Of a stretch of DNA of 64,000 nucleotides, positions 36,727-45,058 are shown piece by piece. The translations under genes and the position numbers were made by a program. The notes beneath the pieces were generated by a model. It did not search any database. It was not told the origin of the DNA and saw only the letters and a program-made list of their open reading frames with translations. The stretch covers positions 2,170,001-2,234,000 of the forward strand of contig NZ_CP138918.1 of the NCBI RefSeq assembly GCF_047123305.1, in the 5' to 3' direction. The DNA is from Thalassobius sp047123305 (GTDB lineage: Bacteria > Pseudomonadota > Alphaproteobacteria > Rhodobacterales > Rhodobacteraceae). The stretch's first letter is position 1. Every line of letters starts with the position of its first letter.

Positions 36727-37505
36727 GCCTTCTGGAGGTTACTGATCTGGCCGTGCATTTCGGTGGGGTGAAGGCGGTGGACGGGGTGTCCTTCGACGTG
36801 GAAGAGGGCGAGGTATTTTCGATCATCGGCCCCAACGGCGCGGGGAAATCGACGATCTTCAACCTGATCTCACGCTTCTATGAGCCGACCCGTGGAACCA
36901 TCCGGTTTGATGGCGCTGAGCTGACGAAACTGTCGGCGCATGATGTGGCGGGTATGGGGATTGCGAGGACATTTCAGAACATTGAGCTGTTTGACCACTC
37001 CACGGTGCTGGACAACCTGCTGATGGGGCGGCATCGCCACCGCGCCACCAATTGGGTGCAGGATCTGCTGTTCCTGCCCAAGGTACGGGCCGAGGAACGG
37101 GCGCATCGCCAGAACGTCGAGGAGGTGATGGAGTTTCTGGAGCTGGAAGCCTACCGCGACAAGATGATTGCCGGGTTGCCCTATGGCGTGCGCAAAGTGG
37201 TGGAGATCGGCCGCGCGCTGGCGATGGGGCCGAAGATGATCCTGCTGGATGAGCCGGCTTCTGGCCTGTCGGTGGAGGAAAGTCAGGACGTTGCCTATTG
37301 GATCGAGGATATGCGCCGCGACATGGGGCTGAGCGTCTTGATGGTGGAACATGACATGCGGCTGGTGACGCAGGTCAGCGACCGGGTGCTGGCGGTGGCC
37401 AATGGCAAACCTCTGGCGCTGGGCACACCGGCGGAGGTGCAGAGCGACCCAACGGTGCAGGCCGCCTATCTGGGCACCGATGTTTCAGAGGGGGCGATGG
37501 CATGA
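36723..37505 (+). CDS. livG: ABC importer ATP-binding protein, LivG type (second importer)
   Basis: This 260-residue ATPase has Walker A GPNGAGKST, Walker B MILLDEPASGLS and the switch His in MVEHDMRLV. The signature position reads LPYGVRKVVEIG, a normal LivG variation of LSGGQ. It overlaps both neighbours by four bases. Together with the LivF-type subunit it forms the energy module of this importer. Confidence 0.92.
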   Translation: MSLLEVTDLAVHFGGVKAVDGVSFDVEEGEVFSIIGPNGAGKSTIFNLISRFYEPTRGTIRFDGAELTKLSAHDVAGMGIARTFQNIELFDHSTVLDNLLMGRHRHRATNWVQDLLFLPKVRAEERAHRQNVEEVMEFLELEAYRDKMIAGLPYGVRKVVEIGRALAMGPKMILLDEPASGLSVEESQDVAYWIEDMRRDMGLSVLMVEHDMRLVTQVSDRVLAVANGKPLALGTPAEVQSDPTVQAAYLGTDVSEGAMA

Positions 37506-38266
37506 ACCTCTTGGAATTGCGCAACGTCGAGAGTTTTTACGGTGCTATCATGGCGCTGCGCGGGGTCTCCATCGATGTGACCGAGGGCGAGATTGTCACC
37601 ATCCTTGGCGCCAATGGGGCGGGCAAGACAACGCTGATGAAAACCATCTCGGGGCTGATGGATGCCGAAAAGGGTACAATTGATTTCAACGGCCAGCGGT
37701 TGAACGGGATGGAGCCGGATAGGATCGTTGCCCAAGGTCTGGCCCATGTGCCGGAAGGCCGCGAGGTGTTCCCCTATCTGAGTGTGGAGGAAAACCTGCG
37801 CATGGGCGCCTATGCCCGCAAGGGCGGCGGCGTGGCCGAGGATATCGAGCTGGTCTACAGCTACTTCCCGATCCTGAAGGAACGACGGGCGCAATCGGCG
37901 GGGTTCCTATCGGGGGGGCAGCAGCAGATGCTGGCGATTGGGCGCGGGCTGATGGCGCGGCCCAAGCTGATGTTGCTGGATGAACCCAGCCTTGGCCTGT
38001 CGCCGCTGCTGACGCAGGAAATCTTTGCTATCATCAAACGCCTGAACGCCGAACAGGGCGTCACCATGCTGCTGGTGGAACAAAACGCCCATGTGGCACT
38101 GAACACGGCGCATAAGGGCTATGTGCTTGAAATGGGGCGCATTGTCATGGCCGACAGCTGCGCTGCGCTGAAGGCCTCGGACGATATTCAAGAGTTCTAT
38201 CTGGGCAAACAGGAAGACAGCCAACGCGGCCAGAAACGGTGGAAGAGGCGCAAAACATGGCGGTGA
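37502..38266 (+). CDS. livF: ABC importer ATP-binding protein, LivF type (second importer)
   Basis: This 254-residue ATPase has Walker A GANGAGKTT, signature FLSGGQQQMLAIGRGLM and Walker B LMLLDEPSLGLS. The C-terminus has an extra basic tail (QRGQKRWKRRKTWR) not typical of LivF; the acyl-CoA ligase start lies within the code for this tail, overlapping by 10 bases. That may reflect loss of an earlier stop codon. Confidence 0.92.
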   Translation: MNLLELRNVESFYGAIMALRGVSIDVTEGEIVTILGANGAGKTTLMKTISGLMDAEKGTIDFNGQRLNGMEPDRIVAQGLAHVPEGREVFPYLSVEENLRMGAYARKGGGVAEDIELVYSYFPILKERRAQSAGFLSGGQQQMLAIGRGLMARPKLMLLDEPSLGLSPLLTQEIFAIIKRLNAEQGVTMLLVEQNAHVALNTAHKGYVLEMGRIVMADSCAALKASDDIQEFYLGKQEDSQRGQKRWKRRKTWR

Positions 38267-40092
38267 GTGCGACACAGGATCCGATCACGGTGGAGGGCTG
38301 CAACACGGTTGTGGCGCTCTGGGCGCAACGCTGCGCGGCGCAGGGTGGTGAGATCGCCCACCGCGAAAAGACATTGGGCATCTGGCAGGCCTATAGTTGG
38401 CAGGACTATTTTGAGGGCGCGCGGGCGGTGGGTCTGGCGCTAGCGGCGCTGGGGTTTCAGCGCGGGGAAGTGGCGCAGATCCTCAGCGAAGACCGCCGCG
38501 AATGGCTCTATTGTGATCTGGGCATTGCCGCGATGGGCGGGATCCCCTCAGGTGTTTACACCACCGACAGCGCCAGCCAGCTGGCCTATCTGATGAACGA
38601 TTCTGGGGCGCGGTTCCTGTTTCTGGAAAATGATGAACAGCTGGACAAGTTTCTGGAGGCGCGGGACGCCATCCCGCAGCTGGAAAAGGTCATTATCTTT
38701 GATCGCGATGGGCTGGCGGAGTTTTCCGACCCGCAGGTGATGTTCTGGGATGACTTCATCGCGCTGGGGCTGGAACAGGCCACGGCCCACCCCGACCGGT
38801 TCATGGCCGAGTTGGAACAGGTGCAGTCTGACGACCCGCGGATGCTGATCTATACCTCCGGCACCACCGGCCCGCCCAAAGGCGCGGTGATTACCCATCG
38901 CAACGTGCTGTTCCAGATGAACGCCAGCCGCGAAACATTGCGGTTTGAAGGTGGCGATGAGCTGTTGTGTTTTCTGCCACTGTGTCATGTGCTGGAGCGG
39001 CTAATTTCGGTGGAACTGCCTATTTTTGTGGGCTGCAAAGTGAATTTTGCCGAAAGCCCCGAAACCGTTTTTGACAACCTCCGCGAGGTGTCGCCGCATT
39101 CCTTCACCGGCGTGCCGCGGATCTGGGAGAAGATCTATTCCCGCATTTCCATCCTCCGCTCCGAGGCGGGCTGGCTGGGTGCGCGGGCCTTTGACTGGGC
39201 TTTGGCGGCGGGGATGAAACGGGTCGCGGCAGAGCAGGATGGCAGCGCTTACAGCGGCTTGGACCGGCTGAACCATGCGCTTGCCGACCTTTTGGTGCTG
39301 CGCAACCTGCGCGACCTGATTGGCCTGTCCCGCACCCGCCGTTGCGCCACAGGAGCGGCGCCGATCAGCCCCGAGTTGCTGCGCTGGTTCAGCGCCATTG
39401 GGGTGAACCTTTGCGAAGGGTTCGGGATGACGGAAACCTCCGGTGTGGCTTCGGTCAACACGTTGGAGGACAACCACATGGGCACCGTCGGCGCCCTGCT
39501 GCCGGGCCTGCAGGCGCGGATTGCCGAGGATGGCGAAGTGCAGCTGCACGGGCCTGCGATCTTTGGCGGTTACTGGAACAAACCGGAAAAGACGGCAGAG
39601 ACCTTTACCGATGACGGCTGGCTGCGCACCGGAGATATGGGACGGCTGACCAATCAGGGGCGGCTGGTGATCACCGGGCGGCTGAAAGACATCATCATCA
39701 CAGCAGGCGGCAAGAACGTCACCCCGGCCGAGATCGAGAGCCGGTTGAAATTTTCGCCCTATGTCTCGGATGCGGTGGTGATCGGGGATCGGCGCAAGTT
39801 CCTGACCTGCCTGATCATGATCGATCAGGAAAATGTCGAACGCTTTGCGCAGGACCGGCAGATCCCGTTTTCGGACTTTGCCTCACTCACCCGTGCGCCT
39901 GAGGTGTTGGATTTGATCGGGGCCTTGGTGAAAGAGGTGAACGCTGATTTTGCCCAGGTGGAACAGATCAAGGATTTCCGGCTAATCGATATTCTGCTGA
40001 CTGCAGAGGACGAAGAGCTGACCCCGACGATGAAATTGAAGAGGAACCAGGTGAACCAGCGCCACGCGGCGCTGATTGACGACATGTATTAA
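38257..40092 (+). CDS. Long-chain-type acyl-CoA ligase (AMP-forming)
   Basis: This 611-residue ligase resembles long-chain acyl-CoA synthetases (FadD15/ACSL type): IYTSGTTGPPKGAVITH, GFGMTETSG, GWLRTGDMG and a lysine near the C-terminus in ELTPTMKLKRNQV. The ATG at 38257 follows GGAAGAGG. Ligases of this class often sit in Liv-type operons and activate the imported acid. The cargo may be a branched or aryl-alkyl acid, given the racemase gene opposite. Substrate is inferred only from neighbours. Confidence 0.88.
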   Translation: MAVSATQDPITVEGCNTVVALWAQRCAAQGGEIAHREKTLGIWQAYSWQDYFEGARAVGLALAALGFQRGEVAQILSEDRREWLYCDLGIAAMGGIPSGVYTTDSASQLAYLMNDSGARFLFLENDEQLDKFLEARDAIPQLEKVIIFDRDGLAEFSDPQVMFWDDFIALGLEQATAHPDRFMAELEQVQSDDPRMLIYTSGTTGPPKGAVITHRNVLFQMNASRETLRFEGGDELLCFLPLCHVLERLISVELPIFVGCKVNFAESPETVFDNLREVSPHSFTGVPRIWEKIYSRISILRSEAGWLGARAFDWALAAGMKRVAAEQDGSAYSGLDRLNHALADLLVLRNLRDLIGLSRTRRCATGAAPISPELLRWFSAIGVNLCEGFGMTETSGVASVNTLEDNHMGTVGALLPGLQARIAEDGEVQLHGPAIFGGYWNKPEKTAETFTDDGWLRTGDMGRLTNQGRLVITGRLKDIIITAGGKNVTPAEIESRLKFSPYVSDAVVIGDRRKFLTCLIMIDQENVERFAQDRQIPFSDFASLTRAPEVLDLIGALVKEVNADFAQVEQIKDFRLIDILLTAEDEELTPTMKLKRNQVNQRHAALIDDMY

Positions 40093-40142
40093 CCAACGAC
40101 CGTGCGGCGGCAGGCTGTGTGGAGCGACAGGGAGGAAAGACC

Positions 40143-41309
40143 ATGAAGACTTGGAAGTTACTGGCCAAAGCGGCGGCACTGGCGCTGGCGGCGACGGGCG
40201 CGCAGGCGGAAATGGGTGTCAGCGCCGATGAGATCAAGATCGGCGGGGCGCATGACCTCTCGGGGATTTTCGCCCCCTTCTCGGTGCCTGCGGTCAAGGC
40301 GGCAAACCTCTATTTTGATGAGGTCAATGCCGCAGGCGGCGTCCACGGGCGCAAGATCACCTACATCGTTGAGGATCACGGCTATCAGGTGCCCAAGGCG
40401 GTGCAGGCGGCCAACAAGCTGGTGAACCGCGATCAGGTTTTTGCCATGCTCCTGAACCTTGGTACGCCGCACAATCTGGCGATGTTCAAGCTGATGGGGC
40501 CAAAAGGCGTGCCCAATGTCAGCCCGCTGACCGCCGCGCGGCAGATGGTGGAACCGTTTGAACCGTGGAAGTTTGCCGGCACCTCCTCTTATTTCGATGG
40601 GGTGCAGGCCACCACGGAATATATGGCGGCAGAGCAGGGCTCGAAAACCTTCTGTCTGATGTATCTGCCCACCGATTTCGGGATCGAGATCAAAGAGGGG
40701 CTTCAGGCCGGGGCGGCGGCCTCGGGAACGGCGTATGGTGTTGAAACCAAACACAAACCGGATGAAACCGATTTCGCCGGTGCGCTGGGCAAGATCAAGG
40801 ATGGCGGCTGTGACACCGTGGGCTTGGCGCTGGGTGTCAGCCAGACGATCAACGTGATCGCCACGGCCAACAAGCTGGGCATGAGCGACATGAAATTTGT
40901 GCTGTCATCGGCCGGTTTCCACACGGTTGTGGCCAAAGGTCTGGCGGCGCAGGGTGTCATGGGCGGCGTTTATGCGGGCGCGGGCTGGCAGGATCTGGAG
41001 GCCCGTCTGGCTACGCCGGAAGTGGGTGGCTGGGTGAAAGCCTATACCGAAGCCACCGGTGAGAAGTTCCCCGGCTCCGGCGCATTGCTGGGTCGGTCTG
41101 CGGCCGAGCTTTTGGTGCGCGGACTGGAAGCGGCTGGCCCGGACCTGACCCGCGACGGGTTCATCGCGGCGATGGAAGGGCTGGCGTTTCAGGACGTGAT
41201 TTCCGGCTATCCGGTGGCGATGAGCGGGGACAACCACGTGGCAGGACGCAGCGTTTTTGTCTCGGTTGTGGAGAACGGGTCTTGGAAACTGATCCAGACC
41301 ATCGAATGA
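40143..41309 (+). CDS. Periplasmic substrate-binding protein (second importer)
   Basis: This 388-residue type I periplasmic binding protein has a signal peptide ending ATGAQAE (residues 1-22) and then VSADEIKIGGAHDLSGIFAP. It completes the second importer. The ATG follows a GGGAGGAAA ribosome-binding site. A terminator hairpin 26 bases after the stop separates it from the acyl-CoA dehydrogenase gene. Confidence 0.9.
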   Translation: MKTWKLLAKAAALALAATGAQAEMGVSADEIKIGGAHDLSGIFAPFSVPAVKAANLYFDEVNAAGGVHGRKITYIVEDHGYQVPKAVQAANKLVNRDQVFAMLLNLGTPHNLAMFKLMGPKGVPNVSPLTAARQMVEPFEPWKFAGTSSYFDGVQATTEYMAAEQGSKTFCLMYLPTDFGIEIKEGLQAGAAASGTAYGVETKHKPDETDFAGALGKIKDGGCDTVGLALGVSQTINVIATANKLGMSDMKFVLSSAGFHTVVAKGLAAQGVMGGVYAGAGWQDLEARLATPEVGGWVKAYTEATGEKFPGSGALLGRSAAELLVRGLEAAGPDLTRDGFIAAMEGLAFQDVISGYPVAMSGDNHVAGRSVFVSVVENGSWKLIQTIE

Positions 41310-41335
41310 TCTGAGCCTGCGGGTTTGGTCGAGGA

Positions 41336-41360
41336 GGGCGGTCCGCGGGGCCGCCCTTTT
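41336..41360 (+). terminator. Intrinsic terminator after the binding-protein gene
   Basis: GGGCGGTCC and GGGGCCGCCC form a nine-pair stem with a GCG loop, followed at once by TTTT. This is a classical Rho-independent structure. The dehydrogenase gene 36 bases later must depend on read-through or its own promoter. Confidence 0.8.
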
Positions 41361-41395
41361 GCGTGCGGCCTGAGGAATTGCGAGGGAGAGCACTC

Positions 41396-42547
41396 ATGTT
41401 GCCACGTCTGATTTTTGAACCGGAACATCACCAGTTTCGCGACGCGGTGCGCCGCTGGGCCGAGGCCGAGGTCTTCCCGCATGGTGCGGCTTGGCGGGCG
41501 GCGGGATCGGTGTCGGCAGAGGTCTGGCGACAGGCGGGTGCGCAGGGGTTTCTATGCCCCTTTGCGGCAGAGGAGCACGGCGGGCTGGGGCTCGATGACA
41601 TTCGCTACGACATGATCCTGACCGAAGAGTTGAACCCGCGGGAACCGGGGTTTTTCATCGCGCTGCACAACCGGATTGTCGGGCCGTACCTGCAGAAATT
41701 TGCCAGCCCCGCCCAACAGGCGCGGTTCCTGCCTGGCGTGGTCTCTGGCGAGACAATTCTGGCGATTGCCATGACCGAACCCGGCACCGGATCGGATCTG
41801 GCTGCAATCCGCACCCGGGCCGAGGATAAGGGCGATCACTGGCTGCTTAATGGATCTAAAACCTATATTTCCAACGGCTTGCTGGCGGGGCTGGTGGTGG
41901 TGGCAGCACGTACTGGTCCTGGGCATGAGATTGGCCTGTTTCTGGTTGAGGCGGGGATGGAAGGGTTCCGTCGCGGCCAGCCGTTGCAGAAGCTGGGGCT
42001 GAAATCGCAGGACACGGCGGAGCTGTTTTTTGACGATGTGAAAGTGCCCAAGACCCATGTGTTGGGGGATCCCGCCAAGGGGTTCAAGATGATGATGACC
42101 AATCTGGCCGAGGAGCGGCTGATCGGGGCGGCGGGTTTTGTGGCGCGGGCAGAGCGGGCCTTGGCGATCACATTGGACTATGTGCAGGAGCGCCGCGCCT
42201 TTGGGCAGGCGATTGGGATGTTCCAGAACACAAGGTTTCAACTGGCCAGCCTGCGCACCGAGGTGGATGCGGCGCAGGCGCTGGTGGATCAATGTGCGAT
42301 GGCGCATCTGGGCGGGCAGCTGACCGCGGAACTGGCGGCAGAGGCGAAGCTGTTTTCGTCCGAGGTGGAGGGGCGCGTTGTGGATGGCTGTCTGCAGCTT
42401 TTTGGCGGTGCGGGCTATATGGAAGAGTATGAAATCTCTCGGCTTTATGCAGATGCGCGGATCAGCCGGATTTACGCAGGGACCTCGGAAATCATGCGCG
42501 AGATCATTGGGCGCGGCATGGGGCTGGACGGGCGGAACCGGAACTAG
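41396..42547 (+). CDS. Acyl-CoA dehydrogenase (second cluster)
   Basis: This 383-residue flavoenzyme has AMTEPGTGSDLAAI (about 124-137), the FAD region NGSKTYISNG and a C-terminal block FGGAGYMEEYEISRLYADARISRIYAGTSEIMREIIGR. The Glu of YMEEYEI and the AGTSEIM block are typical of long-chain or isovaleryl-like dehydrogenases. ATG is preceded by GAGGGAGAG. It likely carries out the first oxidation of the acyl-CoA made by the upstream ligase. Confidence 0.91.
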   Translation: MLPRLIFEPEHHQFRDAVRRWAEAEVFPHGAAWRAAGSVSAEVWRQAGAQGFLCPFAAEEHGGLGLDDIRYDMILTEELNPREPGFFIALHNRIVGPYLQKFASPAQQARFLPGVVSGETILAIAMTEPGTGSDLAAIRTRAEDKGDHWLLNGSKTYISNGLLAGLVVVAARTGPGHEIGLFLVEAGMEGFRRGQPLQKLGLKSQDTAELFFDDVKVPKTHVLGDPAKGFKMMMTNLAEERLIGAAGFVARAERALAITLDYVQERRAFGQAIGMFQNTRFQLASLRTEVDAAQALVDQCAMAHLGGQLTAELAAEAKLFSSEVEGRVVDGCLQLFGGAGYMEEYEISRLYADARISRIYAGTSEIMREIIGRGMGLDGRNRN

Positions 42548-42659
42548 CGGGGCGCGCACAACTATAGGGTTGGTTGCTGTGTTAACGGTTTCTTAATAAT
42601 AGAATCGTTGATCTGGTCAGCCCGCTGCCTCACACTATGTCGACAGGACGGGAGGAAAC

Positions 42660-43214
42660 ATGACGCGCCGGATTTATATCACGGGCGCGGCTGGAACCGG
42701 TGTCAGCAGCCTTGGGCGCGCACTTGCGCAGCGGCTGCACGTCTCACATGCCGATGTGGATGATGGCTATTGGTGCGAAGCCGTGCCGCCCTTTGTGACG
42801 AAACGCAGCAAAGACGATCGCCGCAATCTGCTGGCCCAACAAACGGGGGCAGGGGGCTGGGTTTTGAGCGGCTGCGTCGAAGGCTGGGGGGAGGATCTGA
42901 TCGCTGAGGCGGACCTGATTGTGTTCCTGATGGTGCCAACGCCGATCCGGATGGACCGTTTGATGCGCCGCGAACGCGAAGACCACGGGCGCCGCATCCT
43001 GCCCGGCGGCGACATGTGTGTGGGCTACGAACGGCTGATCGCCTGGGCGGCGCAATATGATGATCCCGACTTCAAAGGCCGCAACATGTATCGGCAGGAG
43101 GCCTGGCTGGAGCGCCAGACCACACCGGTGTTGCGACTGGGCGGCACGCTGCCGATGATGCGGCTGGTTAATAAGGTGATGGACCACAAGGCCGTGCGCC
43201 GCACCTATGCGTGA
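42660..43214 (+). CDS. P-loop nucleotide-kinase-like protein with altered Walker A
   Basis: This 184-residue protein starts RRIYITGAAGTGVSSLGRAL, a P-loop of adenylate-kinase style, but the invariant lysine of GxxGxGK[ST] is valine (GAAGTGVSS). A later DLIVFLMVPTPIRMDRLMRRERE resembles the LID/Arg region of small nucleotide kinases. Similar short proteins are annotated as AAA-family ATPases in Rhodobacteraceae. The loss of lysine makes kinase activity uncertain. It stands alone after a 112-base gap, with GGGAGG before the ATG. Confidence 0.7.
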   Translation: MTRRIYITGAAGTGVSSLGRALAQRLHVSHADVDDGYWCEAVPPFVTKRSKDDRRNLLAQQTGAGGWVLSGCVEGWGEDLIAEADLIVFLMVPTPIRMDRLMRREREDHGRRILPGGDMCVGYERLIAWAAQYDDPDFKGRNMYRQEAWLERQTTPVLRLGGTLPMMRLVNKVMDHKAVRRTYA

Positions 43215-43251
43215 CGGCTGCGTAATCGGGCTTGACTGGGCTTGACTGGGC

Positions 43252-43548
43252 CTAGGCCGCGTCGGTCAGGAAATCCGCCGCCAGCCGCATGTCGCGTAGG
43301 GGGCGGACAATCTCGATCGAGCGTTGGTAGAGCGGGTCGGCTTTGAACGCGGCCATCTGGGCCTCATCTTCAAATTCGCCATAGACCACAAAATCGGGCA
43401 TGTCGCCCTGCAGCTGATCGGTCTTGATGTTGCGGCCAATCTCAAAATGGCGCGCGTGCTGGGTCTGTTCCAACAGGCGCAGGCCTTCGTAGACGGTTTC
43501 GCGGTCTTTGGGATCACGGGCGGTGAAAAAGACGATGTGACGGATCAT
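43252..43548 (-). CDS. Dabb-domain (dimeric alpha/beta barrel) stress-responsive protein
   Basis: This 98-residue protein starts MIRHIVFFTARD and has the Dabb pattern of one ferredoxin-like domain, DFVVYGEFEDEAQMAAFKADPLYQRSIEIV. Such proteins dimerise; function is usually unknown. ATG 43548 is chosen since the family begins with MIRHIVF. A 10-bp tandem repeat (GGGCTTGACT twice) lies between its stop and the kinase-like gene. The PurU gene follows on the same strand upstream-to-downstream direction only after the window's left side, so no operon is clear. Confidence 0.75.
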   Translation of the reverse strand: MIRHIVFFTARDPKDRETVYEGLRLLEQTQHARHFEIGRNIKTDQLQGDMPDFVVYGEFEDEAQMAAFKADPLYQRSIEIVRPLRDMRLAADFLTDAA

Positions 43549-43683
43549 GGCGCGTTCCTTTGGGCCGTAATTGGCCTCCCTGCGGCAGATGTGGCAACGG
43601 GCGCGCGCGGGGTCAATCGGCAGTGTCAATCAACCCCTCTGTTTTTCCGACAGCCGCGTCAAAATGCGCCGAAGTGCGCGGTC

Positions 43684-44568
43684 TCAGCCCATCCGTTCCG
43701 AGGCATGGCTGCCCGGGCTGGCGGGGAAAACCACGGTTTTGTTGCCGTTCAGAAAAACCCGGTGGTGGATATGGGCGTGGATGGCGCGGGCCAGCACCTG
43801 GCTTTCGACGTCGCGGCCCAGGCTGACGTAATCCTCAGCGCTTTGGGCATGGGTGACGCGGATGATATCCTGTTCGATGATTGGCCCTTCATCAAGGTCG
43901 GCGGTGACGTAATGCGAGGTGGCCCCGATCAGTTTCACACCCCGCTGAAACGCCTGTTTGTAAGGATTCGCTCCTTTGAATGAAGGCAGGAACGAGTGGT
44001 GGATGTTGATGATGCGGCCGGACATTTTCTGACACATCTCATCCGAGAGCACCTGCATGTAGCGCGCCAGCACCACCAATTCGGCGCCGCTGTCCGCGAT
44101 CACCGCCATCTGCGCCGCTTCGGCCTCTGGTTTGTTGGCTTTGGTGACCTTGATGTAGTGGAATGGGATGTCGTGGTTCACCACCAGTTTCTGGTAGTCC
44201 AGATGGTTGGAGATCACCGCAACGATGTCAATCGGCAGCGCACCAATACGCCAGCGGTATAGCAGATCGTTCAGGCAATGGCCAAAGCGTGAAACCATAA
44301 GAACGACCTTCATCTTCTCGGTCTCGTCATGGAAGGCAAAACGCATGTCAAACGGGGTGGCCACGGCGGCGAAGGCAGACTGCAGTTGGTCCAGTGTCGC
44401 CCCCTCTTCGCTGCGAAAGCTGACCCGCATGAAAAACGCGCCGGTCTCAGCATCATCAAACTGCGCGCTGTCGGTGAGGTTGCAGCCGTGATCGGCCAGG
44501 AAATTGGCAATGGCGGCGACCACCCCACGGGTGGAGGGGCAATGCACGGTGAGGGCGTAGGAGGTCAT
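43684..44568 (-). CDS. purU: Formyltetrahydrofolate deformylase PurU
   Basis: This 294-residue enzyme hydrolyses 10-formyl-THF to THF and formate. It has an N-terminal ACT domain (about 1-80, starting SYALTVHCPSTRGVV) and a formyltransferase-like domain with IINIHHSFLPSFKGANPY and ATSHYVTADLDEGPIIEQD, holding the catalytic Asn/His/Asp. MTSYALTV is the natural start. Formate made here could feed the formate dehydrogenase at the other end of the window, but no linkage is seen. Confidence 0.95.
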   Translation of the reverse strand: MTSYALTVHCPSTRGVVAAIANFLADHGCNLTDSAQFDDAETGAFFMRVSFRSEEGATLDQLQSAFAAVATPFDMRFAFHDETEKMKVVLMVSRFGHCLNDLLYRWRIGALPIDIVAVISNHLDYQKLVVNHDIPFHYIKVTKANKPEAEAAQMAVIADSGAELVVLARYMQVLSDEMCQKMSGRIINIHHSFLPSFKGANPYKQAFQRGVKLIGATSHYVTADLDEGPIIEQDIIRVTHAQSAEDYVSLGRDVESQVLARAIHAHIHHRVFLNGNKTVVFPASPGSHASERMG

Positions 44569-44727
44569 AGGCGCGTCCGTTTGCAGAAGGGTCGGGCCGC
44601 GATATTGGCGCAGCGCGGGGCCGCGTCCATTGCGGAAATGCGGGGCGAAGGCAGATTTGCGGGAACGGCGGGGCTGGCATCGGAACGAGATGTTCCGATG
44701 GTGGTCACAGCGATGTGGATCGGGGCG

Positions 44728-44795
44728 GGAGGGCGTTGCCCTCTTGGCCCCTTGGGGCCAATTCACCCAGGATATTGGGACCAAGAAGAAGGGCA
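44728..44795. repeat. Intergenic repeat element (copy 2)
   Basis: The segment has GAGGGCG-TT-GCCCTC, then GGCCCC-TT-GGGGCC, then TTCACCCAGGATATTGGG and CCAAGAAGAAGG. It follows the layout of the element at 17702-17768 (stem with GTT loop, CACCC, AT tract, GG-CCAAGA-GAA). Two copies far apart point to a dispersed family. Confidence 0.6.
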
Positions 44796-44813
44796 GGAAG
44801 GCGGGAAAGTGAT

Positions 44814-44848
44814 CTCCCCGGCCTGATCAGGCAGGCCAGGCCGAGGAG
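44814..44848 (-). terminator. Hairpin overlapping the stop of the 29-codon frame
   Basis: CTCCCCGGCCTG pairs with CAGGCCGAGGAG, a 12-base stem with one mismatch and an 11-base loop. On the minus strand it ends the small frame and is followed by ATCACTTTCC, so it may be a weak terminator. The loop contains the stop codon. Confidence 0.45.
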
Positions 44849-44916
44849 ACCCCTAAATATGCACCCCAGAACGATGCAAGCACCCGGTTGCCCACGAGGC
44901 TAAGCGAGCCCAACAT
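44827..44916 (-). CDS. Possible 29-aa hydrophobic small protein
   Basis: A minus-strand ATG with AGGAGGGG about six bases upstream opens a 29-codon frame, MLGSLSLVGNRVLASFWGAY followed by a short hydrophobic end with SSAWPA. The composition suits one amphipathic or membrane helix. Just upstream, CTCCTA can pair with TAGGAG and so hide the ribosome-binding site. A stable hairpin covers the stop. Three such features around a tiny frame are suggestive but not proof of expression. Confidence 0.4.
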   Translation of the reverse strand: MLGSLSLVGNRVLASFWGAYLGVSSAWPA

Positions 44917-44922
44917 GTCCCC

Positions 44923-44938
44923 TCCTAGAGGTAGGAGA
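44923..44938 (-). promoter_or_regulatory. Hairpin that may mask the ribosome-binding site of the small frame
   Basis: CTCCTA and TAGGAG flank a four-base loop (GAGG on the plus strand). In the minus-strand transcript the right arm contains the AGGAG that would bind the ribosome, so opening of the hairpin by heat, a ligand or a small RNA would be needed for translation. A further hairpin (GGACC / GGTCC) lies about 20 bases upstream. Confidence 0.35.
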
Positions 44939-45058
44939 GTAAGACGGAGGGACCAAGCTGTGGTCCGTCTGCCCTGTGTGGCAACCTGTGCTGCAGAGAT
45001 TTAAGCAAGCGCCGTGCCAAGGTTTGGGGGCGGGCAGATTTTTCTGCGGATTTTTGGA

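Larger units (their letters stand above)
44569..45058. other. 490-base gap with repeat element, small frame and hairpins
   Basis: No long gene is present. From 44728 to 44795 lies copy 2 of an intergenic repeat. From 44814 to 44965 there are four hairpin-forming stretches and a minus-strand 29-codon frame; these are described in their own entries. Nothing recognisable is seen in 44569-44727 or 44990-45058. Confidence 0.6.

Noticed and set aside
42583..42616. Hairpin after the second acyl-CoA dehydrogenase gene
   Set aside because: AACGGTTT can pair with GAATCGTT only with two wobble pairs, and no T-run follows. It is too weak to call a terminator.
43221..43250. Tandem GGGCTTGACT copies as a CRISPR or regulatory array
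   Set aside because: Only two and a half 10-base units are present, with no spacers; it is probably simple slippage.
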